DNA from: Pseudopedobacter sp965218985
Lineage (GTDB): Bacteria; Bacteroidota; Bacteroidia; Sphingobacteriales; Sphingobacteriaceae
Assembly: GCA_965218985.1 (NCBI GenBank)
Contig: CBDCMP010000007.1
Location: 1,550,001-1,614,000 of the forward strand
DNA length: 64,000 nucleotides
Direction of reading: 5' to 3'
Shown here: one piece after another, positions 61,326-64,000 of the stretch
How positions within the stretch are numbered: the first letter of the stretch is position 1
Layout of the letters: each line of letters begins with the position of its first letter
Made by a program: the position numbers and the translations under genes
The notes under the pieces: model-generated
Database searches by the model: none
What the model saw: the letters and a program-made list of their open reading frames with translations, nothing else
Told to the model about the DNA's origin: nothing

Positions 61326-61866
61326 TAATTATATTTTTTGAGCATGTGATAGATTAATTCTACGGTATTTTATTCGTTAGGTTTGAATAAAAACAAATAA
61401 TAACGGACTGATTCAGTAATGTCCCATCAATGATTGAGTTAAATACTTATCAATTAAATGGTTAATACATTGTATGCTACTAAGGTGAACAAAGCTGGTT
61501 TTACCGAGTTCAATAAAATACATTTTTAAACTGCTTGTTTTTAAGATTAATGATAGAAATCATAAACCATTATCGTTTTTTATCGTACAAGAATTCGCAG
61601 CATTTGTGCTAAAAGCTGCAGAGAGATTAATCATATACCATATGATTTTAATCTTTTTCTAAGTTTTATTGTGTAAAATACCCGGGATCAGAACGTGAGA
61701 CCGGGTATTTATCGTTTAAGGCACTGCTTCAAATATATTTTTATTGACCTTTGGTATATAAATAACTGTCTTTAAGCTTATTTAATTCATTTATGTGCCT
61801 GGTTTATTTTTATTTGTAACCTGAAAGTTGGGTGCCTGAAGCTCGAAGCAAATTGAAAACAACACC
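61326..61866. other. Non-coding gap with one strong hairpin
   Basis: No reading frame of interest. AAATACCCGG (61676-61685) and CCGGGTATTT (61701-61710) make a perfect 10-bp stem around 15 bases, like a terminator, but no gene ends nearby. It may terminate an unannotated small RNA or be a remnant. Confidence 0.5.
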
Positions 61867-62889
61867 ATGAGGAATCATAAGATCACCAGTTCTGGACTGC
61901 AATTGTTATTGTTGAATATTATTTTTTGGATCATGCTGATTTTACCGCCATTCTTATTCAAGTATAATGCCCCTGAAAACCGTTTTTCTGATTATTTTCT
62001 CTATCGTTTCTTTATCAGTAATGTTCTTTTGGCAGTGATATTTTATGCCAATGCTTTTTATTTTTACCCGGTTATATTTAAGAGAAATGGATTGGGATTA
62101 TATATCATTGTCATTGTCCTATCCTTAACGATCGCCTGGTTTTTATCTCAATATGTCGATCTGCATCTTTTCCCGATCAAGAGAAAGTGGGGCCGGCCTA
62201 TTTTCCCAAACCTGATATCTTACATATTCATTTTGGGGACCAGTTGCAGCTATAGAATCATCATTGATCATTTAAAAATCCAAAAGCGTATTAAGGAGAA
62301 GGAGACTGAAAATCTAAAGACTGAATTAAGCTTTTTAAGATCACAGGTCAGTCCGCACTTTATGTTCAATGTGTTGAATAATTTGGTTTCACTGGCAAGA
62401 AAGAAAAGCGATAAAATGGAACCTGCTTTGTTACAACTTTCTGCACTTTTAAGATACATGCTGTATGAAGGAAATGGAGGTAAAATTAACCTGAGCCAGG
62501 AAATCAATTACCTAAAGGGATATATAGATCTTCAAAAATTGAGATTTGGAGACGATATAGAAGTTAATTTCATCATAAAAGGTGAACCTGAAGATCTAAA
62601 ACTCGAACCGATGTTACTTATTCCTTTTGTGGAGAATGCATTTAAACACGGGATGGGCACCATTGAACAACCTAAAATAAATATCTCTATGTTGATAGAA
62701 GGGAAAAAACTCACTTTTGAAGTGGAGAATGATGTCCCGCCTGTTGGCGAGAGTAAAGATGAAAGCTCAGGCATCGGCCTGAGCAACACTAAAAGGCGTT
62801 TGGCTCTGTTATATGAGCATCATCATTTGAAGGTAAAGGCAGCGCATCAAAAATACACCGTGAAACTTAATCTGGAGATGAATGATTAG
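61867..62889 (+). CDS. LytS/YehU-type sensor histidine kinase
   Basis: The 340-residue protein has four N-terminal membrane helices (about 15-120), a coiled-coil linker (IKEKETENLKTELSFLRSQ) and the His-kinase domain with SPHFMFNVLNNLVSLARKK (phospho-His), ALLRYMLYEG, then the ATP-binding region LEPMLLIPFVENAFKHGMG and ESSGIGLSNTKRRLALLY. It phosphorylates the LytTR regulator encoded by the next gene, overlapping by eight bases. It lacks a large periplasmic sensor, so the signal is probably read in the membrane. Confidence 0.93.
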   Translation: MRNHKITSSGLQLLLLNIIFWIMLILPPFLFKYNAPENRFSDYFLYRFFISNVLLAVIFYANAFYFYPVIFKRNGLGLYIIVIVLSLTIAWFLSQYVDLHLFPIKRKWGRPIFPNLISYIFILGTSCSYRIIIDHLKIQKRIKEKETENLKTELSFLRSQVSPHFMFNVLNNLVSLARKKSDKMEPALLQLSALLRYMLYEGNGGKINLSQEINYLKGYIDLQKLRFGDDIEVNFIIKGEPEDLKLEPMLLIPFVENAFKHGMGTIEQPKINISMLIEGKKLTFEVENDVPPVGESKDESSGIGLSNTKRRLALLYEHHHLKVKAAHQKYTVKLNLEMND

Positions 62890-63595
62890 GTGTTTGGTTG
62901 TTGATGACGAACTTTTAGCAAGAGAGCTGATGGAGGATAACCTCCATCAGGTACCCTTTCTTGAACTGGCTGGTTCCTGTAAAAATGCCTTGCAAGCCAT
63001 TGACATGATTCAAAAGGAAATGGTCGACTTGATCTTTCTGGATATCCAAATGCCTGGCCTAAACGGATTGCAGATGTTGAAAAGTATGGCTAACCCACCC
63101 ATGATCATCCTGGTGACTGCTTATGAAAAGTATGCATTGGAAGGGTTTGATTTAGATGTACTGGATTATTTGTTAAAACCTGTCCCATTTGAAAGGTTTC
63201 TAAAAGCTGCAAATAAAGCTTATGATCTTTTCCATTTAAGAACACAAAACAAAGCGAACCCTCCTGTCCTCAATGACTATTTATTTGTGAATGCCGATTA
63301 TGCCAACGTTAAAATAAAGATCAACGATATTGAGTATGTGGAAGGCTTAAAAGATTATATCAAAATATACCTCATCAATTCTGAAAAGCCTGTAATTACG
63401 CGTTTAAGCATGCGATATCTGGAGGAGAGACTTGATGAGAAACATTTTTTGAGGGTTCATAAATCTTATATAACATCATTAGATCATATGATGGCATTTA
63501 AAAGAAACCATGTGATTTTGCCACATAAAGAGATTTCAGTGACTGATCATTATCGCGATGCGCTTCTACGGCATATTAATAAAAAGAATCTTTGA
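62882..63595 (+). CDS. LytTR-family response regulator
   Basis: The 237-residue regulator has a receiver domain (MIRCLVVDDELLARELMEDN, DLIFLDIQMPGLNGLQML with the phospho-Asp, LVTAYEKYALEGFDLDVLDYLLKPVPFERF) and a LytTR DNA-binding domain (about 135-235; LFVNADYANVKIKINDIEYVEGLKDYIKIYL, RVHKSYITSLDHM). It pairs with the kinase upstream by an eight-base overlap. Target genes are not visible, but the secreted protein at 63720 follows in the same direction. Confidence 0.94.
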   Translation: MIRCLVVDDELLARELMEDNLHQVPFLELAGSCKNALQAIDMIQKEMVDLIFLDIQMPGLNGLQMLKSMANPPMIILVTAYEKYALEGFDLDVLDYLLKPVPFERFLKAANKAYDLFHLRTQNKANPPVLNDYLFVNADYANVKIKINDIEYVEGLKDYIKIYLINSEKPVITRLSMRYLEERLDEKHFLRVHKSYITSLDHMMAFKRNHVILPHKEISVTDHYRDALLRHINKKNL

Positions 63596-63719
63596 TCAAG
63601 TCTCCTGAAAAGCAGGTTTCATCTATTTTATGATGCAACTCGTATCATAACTTTTATAATAAACGCTTGTGTCCTTAATCTTACACTCAGTTAAATCATC
63701 AAAGCACAAAATCTTGAAA

Positions 63720-64000
63720 ATGAAAAATCCATATCTCATCACATTGTTCTTGGCCATGTTCAGTTATACATGCTTTGCTCAGGAAATTATTCCCAATGCA
63801 CCCGCCAATTTAAAAATTGATGGGAAATTGACGGAGTTCTCAGATTCCTTAACAAGCTATGACAAGACCACAAAGTTAAACTACGCCCTTGCTCATGATG
63901 CAAATAATTTATATGTGTTTGTTAAAGCCAATGGCCAGCAAGAGCAAAATAAGATGATGGCCGGAGGGATAAGTGTATCTGTGAACGCAAGTGGCAAAAA
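63720..64000 (+). CDS. Secreted protein with a DOMON/CBM9-like domain, truncated by the window end
   Basis: The first 93 residues are present: a signal peptide (MKNPYLITLFLAMFSYTCFAQ), then IPNAPANLKIDGKLTEFSDS, LNYALAHDANNLYVFVKANG and ISVSVNASGK. The pattern KIDGxxxE... YALAHDANNLYVFVKA is typical of sugar-binding CBM9-like domains. The rest lies beyond the window, so the function is open. Confidence 0.7.
   Translation, partial: MKNPYLITLFLAMFSYTCFAQEIIPNAPANLKIDGKLTEFSDSLTSYDKTTKLNYALAHDANNLYVFVKANGQQEQNKMMAGGISVSVNASGK

Overview
The window looks like a chromosomal segment of a Bacteroidota bacterium, most likely of the family Sphingobacteriaceae (Pedobacter-like). The case rests on an adjacent SusC/SusD pair, many -7 boxes of the form TAnnTTTG, weak ribosome binding sites, a SusC-type CarboxypepD-plug fold in two receptors, a PafA-type phosphatase, an S16 protein with a long acidic tail, and AT-rich intergenic DNA. 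The species is inferred; no rRNA is present.

Layout. 1-3.5 kb: tail of an unknown gene, a frameshifted sodium/solute symporter and a fucose-isomerase-like enzyme. 3.7-4.3 kb: a small tRNA-Arg(CCT) array on the minus strand with one intact tRNA, two damaged copies carrying the same 29-nt palindromic insert in the D-loop, and a GIY-YIG nuclease gene between them. 4.4-8.5 kb: metG, then a divergent four-gene unit (small partner protein, nucleotidyltransferase, S66 carboxypeptidase, DoxX). 8.6-13.2 kb: susD/susC. 13.6-15.6 kb: PadR regulator and PspC-domain protein. 15.7-20 kb: two amidohydrolase genes holding three domains. 20.2-23.8 kb: a membrane protein, then a trp attenuator with a Trp-Trp leader peptide in front of trpE, trpG and trpC (trpD is absent). 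23.8-29.2 kb: WYL regulator, DinB-fold protein, TonB-dependent receptor, rpsP, YbjQ-like protein. 29.6-33.3 kb: a three-domain GH18/NodB/GT2 membrane protein and a small Cys-rich membrane protein. 33.4-36.2 kb: typA followed by a complete IS1595-type insertion sequence with an exact 8-bp target duplication. 36.5-46.4 kb: a surface-polysaccharide locus (methyltransferases, glycosyltransferases, flippase, acetyltransferase) that also contains a LamG lipoprotein made of two nearly identical halves. 47-55.4 kb: PafA phosphatase, a coiled-coil membrane protein, GH10-like hydrolase, Prc protease, amidase. 55.4-61.3 kb: ligase-associated exonuclease and ATP-dependent DNA ligase separated by a dead nucleotidyltransferase, then tex and a decayed GAF-domain gene split by a 101-bp MITE-like insertion. 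61.9-64 kb: LytS/LytTR two-component pair and the start of a secreted protein.

Most of the window is ordinary chromosomal content. The strongest unexplained signals are the tRNA-Arg/GIY-YIG array with its shared D-loop insert, the MITE-like insertion in the GAF remnant, the nucleotidyltransferase pair (one live with a small partner, one dead), the trp attenuator with a visible antiterminator, and the trifunctional GH18-NodB-GT2 protein. All functional calls come from reading motifs; no database search was possible.
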